A DNA stretch of 64,000 nt from Haloferula sp. BvORR071 (GTDB lineage: Bacteria > Verrucomicrobiota > Verrucomicrobiia > Verrucomicrobiales > Akkermansiaceae), in NCBI RefSeq assembly GCF_000739615.1, contig NZ_BATP01000003.1:496001-560000 (forward strand), read 5' to 3'. The notes below the pieces were generated by a model, which saw nothing but the letters and a program-made list of their open reading frames with translations, did not search any database and was not told the DNA's origin. A program made the position numbers and the translations under genes. Positions 1-9,025 of the stretch are shown here, one piece after another (position 1 is the stretch's first letter; each line of letters opens with the position of its first letter).

Positions 1-1215
1 CTGAATCGCAAGGATCGAGCCGGCAAAAACGCCTTCGAGGGTGGCTTCCTCGGACTCGACAACATCGGCGTCTTCGATCGCAGCGCACCGCTGCCGACGG
101 GCGGCTACCTGGAGCAGGCCGACGGCACCGCCTGGATGACCCTCTTCAGCCTGAACATGCTCGAAATCTCCGTCGAGCTCGCCATGCACAAGCCTGCCTA
201 CACGGACATGGTGTTCAAGTTCCTGCAGCACTTCGTCTCGATTGCTTCGGCCACGATTCGCGCGGGCGGCGACACCGGCATGTGGGACGAGGAAGACGGA
301 TTCTTCTACGACGTGCTGAAACTGCCCGACGGTCAGGCTCAGCGGCTCAAGGTGCGGTCCATGGTCGGCCTGCTGCCGCTCTGCGCTGTCGCCGTCTTCG
401 AAGACCGCTTTCGCGAGGCATTTCCCGGTGAGATGAAGCGGTTCGAAGGATTCATCCAGGCACGGCCGGAACTGAAGTCATTCATCCACGATCCGGACAA
501 GGTCGGCTGCAAGGGCAGGCGGCTGGGCGCGATCCTCGACGAAACGAAGCTCCGCCGTGTGCTGACCAAGATGCTCGATGAAAACGAGTTCCTGAGTGAC
601 TATGGCATCCGCGCGCTCTCGCGATTCCACGCGGCGCACCCCTATGTCTTGAATCTGGGCGGCCAGGATTTCCGCGTGTCATATCTGCCAGGCGAGTCGG
701 ACACCGGAATGTTTGGCGGCAACTCGAACTGGCGCGGCCCGATCTGGATGCCGGTCAATGGCCTCATCATCCGCGGCTTGCTCCTGTACTACACCTACTA
801 TGGCGACAGCTTCATGATCGAGTGCCCGACCGGCTCGGGCCGCATGATGAACCTCTACCAGGTTGCGGAGGAAATCGCTCGCCGGCTCGCCAGCATCTTT
901 CTGAAAGACAAGGACGGCCGCCGTCCAGTCAACGGTGGCGAACAAAAGTTCCAGGAAGATCCACACTGGCGCGATCACATTCCGTTTTACGAATTCTTCC
1001 ATGGCGACAATGGGGCCGGCCTCGGCGCGAGCCATCAGACCGGTTGGACCGGCATCGTCGCACGCATGATGCACCTCTTCGGCAGCACTTCGGCCGACCA
1101 GTTGCTCGAGCACGGCAAACAGGCTGCGTTCAAGAAACCGGAGCGCAAAAGCTCGCGCGATGACATGTCCGATGCGGAGCTTCTTCCCCAGCGCTCGGCT
1201 GCCAAGGCCCTTTAA
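1..1215 (+). CDS. GH63-type glycoside hydrolase, C-terminal part (cut by window edge)
   Basis: The reading frame is open from base 1 and ends at 1215, so only the C-terminal ~404 residues are present. The part before the first internal Met (136) is also coding and contains FEGGFLGLDNIGVFDRSAPL. The catalytic (alpha/alpha)6 barrel of glycoside hydrolase family 63/MGH1-like enzymes is recognisable from NSNWRGPIWMPVNGLIIRGL and, near the C-terminus, GAGLGASHQTGWTGIVARM. Family members hydrolyse alpha-glucosides or glucosyl/mannosyl-glycerate type substrates; the substrate cannot be told from this fragment. It converges on cysK with a shared hairpin between them. The family call is firm, the specificity open. 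Confidence 0.85.
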   Translation: MNRKDRAGKNAFEGGFLGLDNIGVFDRSAPLPTGGYLEQADGTAWMTLFSLNMLEISVELAMHKPAYTDMVFKFLQHFVSIASATIRAGGDTGMWDEEDGFFYDVLKLPDGQAQRLKVRSMVGLLPLCAVAVFEDRFREAFPGEMKRFEGFIQARPELKSFIHDPDKVGCKGRRLGAILDETKLRRVLTKMLDENEFLSDYGIRALSRFHAAHPYVLNLGGQDFRVSYLPGESDTGMFGGNSNWRGPIWMPVNGLIIRGLLLYYTYYGDSFMIECPTGSGRMMNLYQVAEEIARRLASIFLKDKDGRRPVNGGEQKFQEDPHWRDHIPFYEFFHGDNGAGLGASHQTGWTGIVARMMHLFGSTSADQLLEHGKQAAFKKPERKSSRDDMSDAELLPQRSAAKAL

Positions 1216-1221
1216 CAAAAA

Positions 1222-1250
1222 CGCCCCGTCCCTTGACCAAGGACGAGGCG
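1222..1250 (-). terminator. Hairpin terminator between the GH63 gene and cysK
   Basis: CGCCCCGTCC (1222-1231) pairs with GGACGAGGCG (1241-1250), ten base pairs with one mismatch and a 9-nt loop. Read on the minus strand the hairpin is followed by a T-rich run (GTTTTGTTAAA), fitting an intrinsic terminator for the cys operon. On the plus strand the T-run is poor, so it is at best a weak terminator for the hydrolase. Confidence 0.6.
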
Positions 1251-1275
1251 CTTGAAGTTCTCTGCGACCGATCTC

Positions 1276-2238
1276 TCAGATCTCCGCCACCGGCAGGCTC
1301 GAGACTTCCTCGCGGACCTTCTCGGCCAGCAGCGTGGACAGGTAACGCTCCGTGGAGGACGGACCAACGGTCACCACGCGCTTGCCCTTGAACTCGGGGC
1401 GCTTCGCAATCTGGATCGCGGCCCAGACGTTGGCACCCGTGGAGATACCGGCGGGCAGGCCTTCTTCCTGGTTGAGGTATTGGGCCGTCGCGAAGGCGTC
1501 CTCGTTGGTGACCAGCACCGGCTCGTCGATGATGGCGACATTGAGGTTCTTCGGGATGAAGCCGGCACCGAGGCCCTGGATCATGTGCGGGCCTGGAGGG
1601 CCACCGGAGATCACGGCGCTATTGGTCGGCTCGACCGCGAAGACCTTCAGGTTCGGGTTGCGGGATTTGATGACCTCACCGACGCCGGTGATCGTGCCAC
1701 CCGTGCCGACACCGGCCACGAAGGCATCGATATTGCCGTCGGTATCGCGCCAGATCTCCTCGGCCGTCGTCTTGCGGTGGATCTCCGGGTTGGCTGGATT
1801 GTCGAACTGGCCAGGGCCGAAGGAACCCGGATTCTCCTCGATCAGTTGCTTCGCCTTGGCGATGGCACCGCCCATGCCGCGGGCACGCGGGGTCAGCACG
1901 ATTTCAGCACCCAGCATGCGCAGCAGCACGCGGCGCTCGATCGACATGCTCTCCGGCATGGTCAGGATGCAGCGGTAGCCCTTGGCGCGGGCCACGAAGG
2001 CCAGCGCGATACCGGTATTGCCGGAGGTCGGCTCGATGATCAGGCCACCGGGCTTAAGCGTGCCGTCGCGCTCGGCGGCTTCAATCATGGCCTTGCCGAT
2101 CCGGTCCTTCACGCTGAAGAGCGGATTGAAGAACTCGGCCTTGAGCAGCACCTCGGCACCGGTTTCGGCGGAGATCTTGTTCAGGCGGATCAGCGGCGTG
2201 TTGCCGATGGTGTCGGCGATGGAGTTTGCGATTGGCAT
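1276..2238 (-). CDS. cysK: Cysteine synthase A (O-acetylserine sulfhydrylase)
   Basis: A PLP enzyme of 320 residues that makes L-cysteine from O-acetylserine and sulfide in the cytoplasm. The Schiff-base lysine is K44 in NPLFSVKDR. The substrate-binding loop TSGNTG is at 71-76, and the phosphate-binding GTGGT is at about 178-182. Near the C-terminus GPSSTERYLST holds the serine region that contacts the pyridine nitrogen. Length is normal for CysK, and the absence of an extra domain argues against cystathionine beta-synthase. It is the last gene of cysJIHK, so the product of CysJI (sulfide) is used by the same operon. The 113-bp gap to cysH contains a perfect inverted repeat (separate entry). 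Confidence 0.95.
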   Translation of the reverse strand: MPIANSIADTIGNTPLIRLNKISAETGAEVLLKAEFFNPLFSVKDRIGKAMIEAAERDGTLKPGGLIIEPTSGNTGIALAFVARAKGYRCILTMPESMSIERRVLLRMLGAEIVLTPRARGMGGAIAKAKQLIEENPGSFGPGQFDNPANPEIHRKTTAEEIWRDTDGNIDAFVAGVGTGGTITGVGEVIKSRNPNLKVFAVEPTNSAVISGGPPGPHMIQGLGAGFIPKNLNVAIIDEPVLVTNEDAFATAQYLNQEEGLPAGISTGANVWAAIQIAKRPEFKGKRVVTVGPSSTERYLSTLLAEKVREEVSSLPVAEI

Positions 2239-2286
2239 AGGAGAAGCAGTCTGGGGTTCTGGGAAAATTGCGGGAGCTGTCTAATA

Positions 2287-2344
2287 GGAAGGCATGAATC
2301 CCGCGGACATCCCAAGCGCAGGGTCTGTCACCTTCATGCCTTCC
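2287..2344 (-). promoter_or_regulatory. 12-bp perfect inverted repeat in the cysH-cysK gap
   Basis: GGAAGGCATGAA (2287-2298) and TTCATGCCTTCC (2333-2344) are exact reverse complements around 34 nt. On the minus strand the loop can fold further, with GACA/TGTC and CCC/GGG arms. It lies about 50 nt upstream of the cysK start. It could be a leader or attenuator RNA, or a processing signal. I could not match it to a known SAM or other riboswitch consensus. Confidence 0.5.
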
Positions 2345-2351
2345 GTCTTCC

Positions 2352-3095
2352 TTAGATTTGGAAGTCCGAGTTGCCGGAGTCAAGGTGCAAGCCGCACTCG
2401 TATTTCTCGCCGTTGAAACGGGTCGATTCTGCGTCCAGCCCACCGGTGGCCGGCTGGGTGCTGTGCCAGTCGCCCATGGTCACGTAGCCCTCCTCGGCCA
2501 GCGGGTGATTCGGGAGCTTGCGCTCGTTCATGTAGAAGGCGACCTGGGCGTCCGCCCAATCGAGGATCGGGTAGACCTTCAGGGTCTTCTTCTGCTGCTC
2601 GGCGTAGGGGCGCTCGACCCGGCTGGAGGACTGGCTGCGGCGCAGTCCGCTGATCCAGACATCGGCCTCCAACTCCCGCAGGGCGCGGTCCATCGGCTCG
2701 ATCTTGGTCAGCACGGCATACTTGGAGAGACCCTCAAGGCCCTGCTCCCAGAGCTTGCCCCAGAGCGCCTCCATGCGGGCAGCGGTATGGGTGGGCTGAT
2801 AGACCCGCAGGTCGGTGCCGAAGCGGTTCACCAGCTCCTCCCAGTAGCGGTAGGTCTCGGGGAAGTGGTAGCCGGTATCAATGAACACGACCGGGATCTC
2901 CGGCGCGTTGCGGGCGATCAGGTCGAGCATGACGGCCGATTGCAGACCGAAGCTGGTCGAGGCGACCAAGCGCTTGCCGTAGCGCTCGTGCAGCAGCTTG
3001 AGCCGGTCGCCAGCCTTCAGGCGGGCGAGCTCCGCCGAGAGCGCCTCGGCTTCGGTGAGGCTGGTTGCAGTGGCGATGGAAGTGACAGTGGACAT
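2352..3095 (-). CDS. cysH: Phosphoadenylyl-sulfate reductase (PAPS reductase)
   Basis: A 247-residue cytoplasmic enzyme that reduces PAPS to sulfite with thioredoxin or glutaredoxin. The PP-loop-type nucleotide site is STSFGLQSAV (46-55). VFIDTGYHFPETYRYWEEL and WISGLRRSQS are family blocks. The C-terminal ECGLH (about 233-237) carries the catalytic cysteine. The CC...CxxC cysteine pairs of iron-sulfur APS reductases are absent, so the PAPS-type enzyme is favoured. It lies between cysI (133-bp gap) and cysK in the same operon. No sulfate adenylyltransferase or APS kinase gene is in the window, so activation of sulfate must be encoded elsewhere. Confidence 0.93.
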   Translation of the reverse strand: MSTVTSIATATSLTEAEALSAELARLKAGDRLKLLHERYGKRLVASTSFGLQSAVMLDLIARNAPEIPVVFIDTGYHFPETYRYWEELVNRFGTDLRVYQPTHTAARMEALWGKLWEQGLEGLSKYAVLTKIEPMDRALRELEADVWISGLRRSQSSSRVERPYAEQQKKTLKVYPILDWADAQVAFYMNERKLPNHPLAEEGYVTMGDWHSTQPATGGLDAESTRFNGEKYECGLHLDSGNSDFQI

Positions 3096-3228
3096 GGTGG
3101 TAAACCGCGATGGACGCGAGGGAATGAATTTTAATCTTGGAAACAGGAAAACAGAGCTACTGCGGGGTACGGCCTAAGACCGACACCGCTGGTAATCCGT
3201 TTCGCATTCCCTGGTGTTCATCGCCGGT

Positions 3229-4950
3229 TCAGTTGTGATGGGCCTCTTCCTTGATGTTCTTGTGGAAGTCGGCGCCTTGGATCGTCGCGGCCACGTAGCC
3301 GGCGCGGATCACGAAGTCGCCGAAATGTTCGCCTTCGTTCCGTTCCTTCGCGTAGCGCTGGAAGATGGGTGAGAGCAGGCTCCGGATCTCATTCGAGTGG
3401 ATGTCCTGCCGGTAGAGCTTGCTCAGGCGCTGGCCGGCATGGCCGCCGCCGAGGTAGAGATTGTATTTGTCCGGGCCACGGCCCACGAAGCCGATCTCCG
3501 AGATGAAGGGGCGGCCGCAGCCGTTCGGGCAACCGGTCATGCGGATGGTGATCGAATCGTGGCGGAGGCCGGCATTCTCCAGCTCTTCCTCCAGATCCGT
3601 GACCACCTCCGGCAGGTAGCGCTCTGCTTCCGCCAGCGCCAGGGCGCAGGTCGGCAGCGCCACGCAGGCGATCGAGGCAAGGCGCAGGGCACTGCGCTCG
3701 TGGCTACGATGCATGCCGTATTTCTCCAGCAGCGCCTCGATCTCGGAACGCTTCTTGGCGGAAATGTTCGCGATGATCAGGTTCTGGTTGGCAGTCAGGC
3801 GGAAGTCGCCACCGTGGATCTTCGCGATCTCACGCAGGCCGGTGCGCATCGGGAATGCCGGGGTATCCAGCACCCGTCCGCCTTCGACGAAGAGGGTGTA
3901 GTGGAAATTCCCATTCTCATCCTCGACCCAGCCGAAGCGGTCGCCATTGTCCTTGAACTCGTAGGGACGCACCGGTCCCAGCTCGTAGCCGAGATACTCG
4001 TTGAGCTTGGCCAGGATCCAATCCGCGCCGCGGTCGTCCACGGTGTACTTGAAGCGCGAGTGCTTGCGGTCGGTGCGGTCGCCGTAGTCGCGCTGCACCA
4101 TGACCACCTTCTCCGACACATCCACGATCTGGTCCGGCGTGCAGAATCCGATCACATCCGCGAGGCGCGGATAGGTCGCTTCATTGCCATGGGTCGAGCC
4201 CATGCCGCCACCGACGGCCACATTGTAGCCGACCAGTTTGCCGTTCTCGACGATCGCGATGAACGACAAGCAGTTCGCGAAGATGTCCACGTCATTGCTC
4301 GGCGGCACGGCGATGGTGATCTTGAACTTCCGCGGCAGGTAGGTCTTGCCGTAGATCGGCTCTTGTTCCTCCTTCTCTGAAGTCTCGACCTTCTCACCGT
4401 CCAGCCAGATCTCGTGATAGGCACGGGTGGCGGGCGTGAGGTGCGCGGAGATGTCCTGCGCCGCCTTCAGCACCTCCTCGTGCACCGAGGACAGGTAGGG
4501 GTTCGGGTTGCACATCACGTTGCGGTTCACGTCGCCGCAGGCCGCCACGGTATCCATCGCGGTCTGGTTGATCTCCTTGATGGTGCGCTTGAGATTGCTC
4601 TTGATGATCCCGTGAAATTGGAAGGCCTGGCGGGTCGTCAGCTTGATCGTGCCGTTCGCGAATTGCTCGGCCATGCGGTCCACTTCCAGCCACTGGTGCG
4701 GCGTAGCCACACCACCGGGCACGCGGATTCGGATCATGAAGGAGTAGGCCTTCTCCAGGCGGTGCTTGCGGCGGTCCGGGCGCAGGTCGCGGTCGTCCTG
4801 CTGGTATGTTCCGTGGAACTTCAGCAACTGTTGGTCGTCCTCCGACATCGAGCCGGTGGACTGGTCAGCCAGCCCTTCCGCGATCGTGCCGCGCAGGTAG
4901 TTCGAACGGGTCTTGATGCCTTCGTTGGCAGAGAGTTTCTTATCGCTCAT
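3229..4950 (-). CDS. cysI: Sulfite reductase, hemoprotein beta subunit
   Basis: A 573-residue siroheme/[4Fe-4S] subunit that performs the six-electron reduction of sulfite to sulfide. The four cluster ligands are visible: C429 and C435 in [12 protein letters not shown]474 and C478 in [10 protein letters not shown]. The spacing matches the E. coli enzyme. The N-terminal [15 protein letters not shown] and the [20 protein letters not shown] block are CysI landmarks and distinguish it from ferredoxin-dependent Sir. The flavoprotein partner cysJ lies 54 bp upstream on the same strand, so an NADPH-dependent CysJI complex is expected. Length is normal and nothing is missing. Confidence 0.95.
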   Translation of the reverse strand: MSDKKLSANEGIKTRSNYLRGTIAEGLADQSTGSMSEDDQQLLKFHGTYQQDDRDLRPDRRKHRLEKAYSFMIRIRVPGGVATPHQWLEVDRMAEQFANGTIKLTTRQAFQFHGIIKSNLKRTIKEINQTAMDTVAACGDVNRNVMCNPNPYLSSVHEEVLKAAQDISAHLTPATRAYHEIWLDGEKVETSEKEEQEPIYGKTYLPRKFKITIAVPPSNDVDIFANCLSFIAIVENGKLVGYNVAVGGGMGSTHGNEATYPRLADVIGFCTPDQIVDVSEKVVMVQRDYGDRTDRKHSRFKYTVDDRGADWILAKLNEYLGYELGPVRPYEFKDNGDRFGWVEDENGNFHYTLFVEGGRVLDTPAFPMRTGLREIAKIHGGDFRLTANQNLIIANISAKKRSEIEALLEKYGMHRSHERSALRLASIACVALPTCALALAEAERYLPEVVTDLEEELENAGLRHDSITIRMTGCPNGCGRPFISEIGFVGRGPDKYNLYLGGGHAGQRLSKLYRQDIHSNEIRSLLSPIFQRYAKERNEGEHFGDFVIRAGYVAATIQGADFHKNIKEEAHHN

Positions 4951-5004
4951 CGGAGTAGTCAGCGGTCAGTAGTCAATGGTGGGTCACTGGGGTTGACCTG
5001 CTGT

Positions 5005-6786
5005 TCAATACACGTCGCGCTGGTAGCGCTTGGACTTCTTCAAATCTTCAACATAGGCCTCCGCGGTATCGCGCGGCAGCTTACCTTCCTTCTCGACCAC
5101 GGCGATCAGGGCCTCGTGAACGTCGTGAGCCATGCGCGTGGCATCGCCGCAGACGTAGAAATGGGCACCCTCCTGGAGCCAGGCGTAGAGATCCTTGGCA
5201 CGCTCCAGCATGCGGTTCTGCACGTAGACCTTCTCCGGCTGGTCGCGGGAGAAAGCGACATCGAGCTTGGTGAGGTGGCCGTCCTTTAGATGCTCCTGCC
5301 ACTCCATCTGATAGAGGAAGTCGTAGGTATAGCGTTGGTCGCCGAAGAAGAGCCAGTTCTTGCCCCCCTGCCCCAGCGCGGCGCGGTGCTCGACGAAGGA
5401 GCGGAACGGCGCAACACCGGTGCCCGGACCGACCATGATCACCGGCACATTCGAGGACACCGGTAGGCGGAAGTTCTTGTTCTGGTGGGTGTAGACCGGC
5501 ACATGGCCGCCCTTCTCGATCAGATCGGCAAGGTAAGTCGAAGCCACCCCCTTCTTCGCGTGGCCATGCGCTTGATAGCGGACGGAAGCCACCGTCAGGT
5601 GAACCTCGCCGGGATGCGCCAGCGGGCTCGAAGCGATCGAATAGAGCCGCGGCGGCAGCTTGCGGAAGATCGTGGCGAGATCGGCGGCAGCAAGGCCATC
5701 TGGAGCGAAATCAGCAATCGCATCACTGATCCAGCGGCCCCACTGATAATCCTTGAGCTGGTCCTTCGCGTCCTCCGCCAAGAGCGCAGCCAGCTTATCC
5801 GAACCGGACAGCGCCTGCAGCTTGGTGAGCACGGCACGGGAGAGCGCTGTAACGTCGAAATCCTCCCGCAAGGCATCGGCCAAAACCTTCGGGCCCACAC
5901 CCTTCACTTCCACGGACTCGCTGCCGGAAAGTTTCGAGGCCTTCAGTATCCCTTCAACGATGTCCGGCGAGTTCACCGGAATCACCGCCAGCGCGTCGCC
6001 CGGCTCGTAGCTCAGGCCCGAGCCATCCAGCGAAAGCTCGTAGTGCCAGGTTTCCTTGGTGGTCCCCTTGCCGTTCAGCAGGACCTTTTCCAGCAGCTCC
6101 GAGGGGAAGGGATTCTTCTTGCCGAATTCCTCCGTCGCGGGAGCAGCGGCCGGCGCGGCTACTACGGATGCAGTAGCGGCAGGAGCAGACGCTGGAGCCA
6201 GCGCTTTGAGAGCAGCATCCAGCCAAGTGCCATACGGCTCTTCATACTCCACGTCGCAATCCTGGCGCGGCGAAACCCGCTTCGCGCCCAGCTTCTCCAG
6301 ACGCGAGTCGATGTCCTTGCCAGTCTGGCAGAACTTCTCGTAGGAGGTATCCCCCAGAGCGCAAACGGAGAAGCGGACCCGCGGCAGTTCCACAGCCGAG
6401 CCGTTCATGAATTCCTTGTAGAAAGTCGTGGCGCTTTCGGGTGGATCGCCGTCACCCCAGGTGCTCACGATCACTAGCAAGTTTTCCACCTTGGCCAGAT
6501 CCGCGGGCGAGACATCGGACATGTTTTTGACCGAGGTCTGGAAGCCGCGCTTCTTCGCTTCCTTCGCGGAGAGGTCAGCCAGCTTCTCGGCATTGCCGGA
6601 CTCGGTGCCATACAGAACCGTCAGTTTCGCGGAAGTCGCAGGCACGGCAACAGCCGCTGCGGCCACGGGCGCACCCGCGGAGAGAAATCCGGCCAGCCAG
6701 AAGCGCTGGGATGCGTCGAGACCCGCCAGCGCGATATCAACCGCGCGGCGTTGGTCGGGAGAGAAGGGAGCGTGCTCTGGAAGCAT
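5005..6786 (-). CDS. cysJ: Sulfite reductase [NADPH] flavoprotein alpha subunit
   Basis: A 593-residue diflavin reductase passing electrons from NADPH through FAD and FMN to CysI. The FMN flavodoxin domain begins at LYGTESGNAEKLA (about 58-70). The FAD site PRLYSIASSP lies near 376-385, the NADPH-binding GPGTGVAPFRSF near 453, and the C-terminus ends KRYQRDVY as in other CysJ proteins. The frame is open back to 6999, but I chose the ATG at 6786 because AAGG lies just upstream and the MLPEHAPFSPDQ start fits the family; the longer version adds 71 residues of unlike composition. It is the first gene of the operon. I saw no convincing promoter or operator in 6787-7022. Confidence 0.94.
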   Translation of the reverse strand: MLPEHAPFSPDQRRAVDIALAGLDASQRFWLAGFLSAGAPVAAAAVAVPATSAKLTVLYGTESGNAEKLADLSAKEAKKRGFQTSVKNMSDVSPADLAKVENLLVIVSTWGDGDPPESATTFYKEFMNGSAVELPRVRFSVCALGDTSYEKFCQTGKDIDSRLEKLGAKRVSPRQDCDVEYEEPYGTWLDAALKALAPASAPAATASVVAAPAAAPATEEFGKKNPFPSELLEKVLLNGKGTTKETWHYELSLDGSGLSYEPGDALAVIPVNSPDIVEGILKASKLSGSESVEVKGVGPKVLADALREDFDVTALSRAVLTKLQALSGSDKLAALLAEDAKDQLKDYQWGRWISDAIADFAPDGLAAADLATIFRKLPPRLYSIASSPLAHPGEVHLTVASVRYQAHGHAKKGVASTYLADLIEKGGHVPVYTHQNKNFRLPVSSNVPVIMVGPGTGVAPFRSFVEHRAALGQGGKNWLFFGDQRYTYDFLYQMEWQEHLKDGHLTKLDVAFSRDQPEKVYVQNRMLERAKDLYAWLQEGAHFYVCGDATRMAHDVHEALIAVVEKEGKLPRDTAEAYVEDLKKSKRYQRDVY

Positions 6787-7022
6787 TACCTTAGTTCTTT
6801 GCTCAGTTTTGTATGGTTTCGGGCGGGACAATTCACATCGAACCGGCGAAGCGCAAGGGAAAATCCCTCGATACGTGCATATCCGGCACTTTTGGTGAAG
6901 TGGCGCGCGAGTGTTTCCGGCGGAAAGTGCCCCTTCCGCCACTCCAAAATCCGCCATCGACACCTGCGCAGTTTTGAGGCAAAAGATATTATCCCCCAAA
7001 ACCTCTACCCCCTCTTGCCCCC

Positions 7023-7214
7023 ATGAAGCCTCCCACTACCCCCCTGCGTTTCCAGACCGCCCACCGGACCCACCCTCGCCAAACAAGCCGCGCCGGCGCT
7101 TGGGACAGCTGGGTCGGAGGCAGCGAAGTTCAATCGACGTCGCTCTTCTTCAAGATGTTCCTCGTCCTCGCAGCAGTCGCGATGATCGCGGGTGCCTTGT
7201 TCATGCTCCGCTAG
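7023..7214 (+). CDS. Small single-TM hypothetical protein (63 aa)
   Basis: The basic, Ser/Thr/Arg-rich N-terminal half is followed by GAWDSWVGGSEVQSTSLFF and a C-terminal hydrophobic helix (about residues 44-61) ending in LR, suggesting a tail-anchored inner-membrane protein. It stands alone on the plus strand between divergent cysJ and the epimerase gene. No clear ribosome-binding site precedes the ATG. The amphipathic-plus-TM build looks real, but at this length coding status is only moderately supported. I recognise no family. Confidence 0.45.
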   Translation: MKPPTTPLRFQTAHRTHPRQTSRAGAWDSWVGGSEVQSTSLFFKMFLVLAAVAMIAGALFMLR

Positions 7215-7283
7215 GCTCTCCGGCCCTTTGAAGAAGGCAGCACGGGCTTGCAGTCAGGCCCGCGGATTCTCCATGCTGCCAGA

Positions 7284-8417
7284 ATGAATCGGCGTGATTC
7301 GATCAAGCTCGCGGCCGCCACCGGAGCATCTGCCCTTGCGGCCCAGGCGCTTGGCCAGCAGCCCCCTCCCCCAGCCTCCAAGCCGCTGCGCATCCTGATC
7401 CTCGGTGGCACCGGTTTCACCGGCCCCCACCAAGTTCGCTACGCCCTCGCCCGCGGGCACAAACTCACCCTCTTCAACCGTGGGCGACGCCCCAAGGAAT
7501 GGCCGGGTGAAGTCGAAGAACTCACCGGTGACCGCGACAAGGGCGACCTCAAAGCCCTCGAAGGCCGCGAAGGCCGCGAGTGGGACGTCTGCATCGATAA
7601 CCCAACCAGTGTCCCCTTCTGGGTCCGCGACGCCGGCAAAGTCCTCGCCGGCAAAGTGAAGCACTATGTCTTCATCTCCACCGTCTCCGTCTACGCCGAT
7701 ACCTCCAAGCCCGGCATGGACGAATCCACGCCGCTTCACAAATACGAGGGCGCGGACGCCATGGCCGAGACCAACGAAAGCCTCCGCGCCGACATGGGGC
7801 TCTACGGACCGCTCAAGGCCGAGAGCGAACGCGAAGCGGAGAAGCAATTCCCCCGCATCACCACCATCATCCGCCCCACCCTAATCGTCGGCCCCGGCGA
7901 CGAAACCGACCGCTTTACCTACTGGCCGGCAAGGATCCAAAAAGGCGGTGAAGTGCTCGCGCCGCCCGCGGAGGACCCGGTGCAGATCATCGATGCCCGC
8001 GATCTCGCCGAGTGGACCATCCGCATGACCGAGCAAAGAGCCTTCGGCGCCTTCAATGCCTGCGGGCCGGACTACGAGCTCGGCATGGGCGCCATGCTCC
8101 ACGGCATCCGCGCCGTCACCACTGCGGGTGCCAAATTCACCTTCGTGACCGCGGATTTCCTCAAGGAGCAGAAGGTCGCCCCTTGGGCCCATCTGCCCGT
8201 CTGGCTCCCCGCTCAGGGAGACACAGCAGGCTTCGCCCGGACCAGCATCGTCAAGGCCTTGGCGGCAGGCCTCACTTTCCGCCCGCTGGCGACCACCACC
8301 AGCGATACCCTCACCTGGTTCAATGCTCAGCCCGAAGAGCGTCGGACAAAATTACGCGCGGGGATCAGCCCCGAACGCGAGGCCGCACTGCTCAAGGCCT
8401 GGCACGCCAAAACCTGA
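7284..8417 (+). CDS. Tat-exported NAD-dependent epimerase/dehydratase-like protein
   Basis: The 377-residue protein starts MNRRDSIKLAAATGASALAA, a twin-arginine signal, so it is probably exported folded. An extended-SDR Rossmann fold follows: GGTGFTG at 41-47 binds NAD(P), VFISTVSVYAD carries the active-site Ser/Thr region, and Y174-x3-K178 is the catalytic pair. The pattern resembles isoflavone-reductase/epimerase-like sugar or nucleotide-sugar oxidoreductases found in Tat-exported form in Verrucomicrobiota and Planctomycetota. The substrate is unknown. An upstream in-frame Met (7248) would bury the Tat motif, so 7284 is preferred. It is the last ordinary gene before the array. Confidence 0.85.
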   Translation: MNRRDSIKLAAATGASALAAQALGQQPPPPASKPLRILILGGTGFTGPHQVRYALARGHKLTLFNRGRRPKEWPGEVEELTGDRDKGDLKALEGREGREWDVCIDNPTSVPFWVRDAGKVLAGKVKHYVFISTVSVYADTSKPGMDESTPLHKYEGADAMAETNESLRADMGLYGPLKAESEREAEKQFPRITTIIRPTLIVGPGDETDRFTYWPARIQKGGEVLAPPAEDPVQIIDARDLAEWTIRMTEQRAFGAFNACGPDYELGMGAMLHGIRAVTTAGAKFTFVTADFLKEQKVAPWAHLPVWLPAQGDTAGFARTSIVKALAAGLTFRPLATTTSDTLTWFNAQPEERRTKLRAGISPEREAALLKAWHAKT

Positions 8418-8499
8418 TAGAATCCACGACACGCAAGCCCGCGCCTGTCGTGAAGCCCGATCCATGCCGACAAACCCGCCCGCTTCACGGAAGCTCAAA

Positions 8500-8549
8500 G
8501 GAGGGGTGGCAGAGTGGTTTATCGCGTCGGTCTTGAAAACCAAAGGCGC
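8500..8549 (+). tRNA. Truncated tRNA-Ser(UGA): 5' half only
   Basis: The acceptor 5' strand GGAGGGG, the D-arm GGCAGAGTGG and the anticodon arm with CTTGAAA (anticodon UGA) follow in correct order and spacing. After ACC the sequence departs: the anticodon stem has a C-A mismatch and no variable arm plus T-arm follows in register. A weak T-arm-like stretch (GGGCTTCAAGTCCCCCC, 8762-8778) lies 210 nt downstream, but it does not close an acceptor stem well. The gene is therefore probably non-functional, cut at a site typical of tyrosine-integrase recombination. An intron is less likely, because group I introns in bacterial tRNAs normally split the anticodon loop itself. Confidence 0.65.
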
Positions 8550-9025
8550 TCTTTTTCACCCCTTTGCAGGGTGCTGCAACCTGTTCGTTTATAACGGCAA
8601 AGCATCTCAGAATGCCCTTCACGAAGTCTTCAGTTTTCTCAAAACCGGTATACAAATCGGTATAACGAACACATGGGGAAGTTTGGAGACTCACCTTGCA
8701 GGCATGGTCCTCAGCGGTGGTCGCTTCCCGCGTAGTCTAGGGAGCTAGTGGAGCAATCCGTGGGCTTCAAGTCCCCCCTCTTAAGGTAAGAGAGCGCGAT
8801 CCATCAAAGGCTCCCTGTGTCCGAAGTGAGCCGGTGCAGCCACGGCGCCCCCGACACGTTCCCACCAAGGATGAAAGCATTCGACTACACCACGAACGAG
8901 AGTGAGCCGACAGCGAACCACCTTCTGGGCGAGCCCGATCTCCCCCACAACGGCGGCCAAGCCGTTTACGTCGATGCGCTTTTGTTCGCCGACGCTCTCA
9001 AAGCACCAACCCGAGCAACCACTAG
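8550..9025. other. Gene-poor junction sequence
   Basis: I see no convincing gene here. Overlapping frames on both strands (for example 8817-9179 plus and 8781-9278 minus) lack family motifs and conflict with each other. The stretch follows the cut tRNA-Ser and precedes the transposase remnant, and probably consists of degraded mobile-element DNA. Confidence 0.5.

Noticed and set aside
2239-2351. SAM-type riboswitch upstream of cysK
   Set aside because: Structured, but it does not match the SAM-I or SAM-II consensus that I can recall; kept only as an inverted repeat.
1252-4380. Long plus-strand frames antisense to the cys genes (for example 1252-2355 and 3397-4380)
   Set aside because: They mirror well-identified cysK, cysH and cysI, have no family motifs, and are expected shadows in GC-rich DNA.
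8500-8784. tRNA-Ser with a group I intron
   Set aside because: The break is after the anticodon loop, the candidate 3' half does not close an acceptor stem, and I could not identify the P/Q/R/S core elements.
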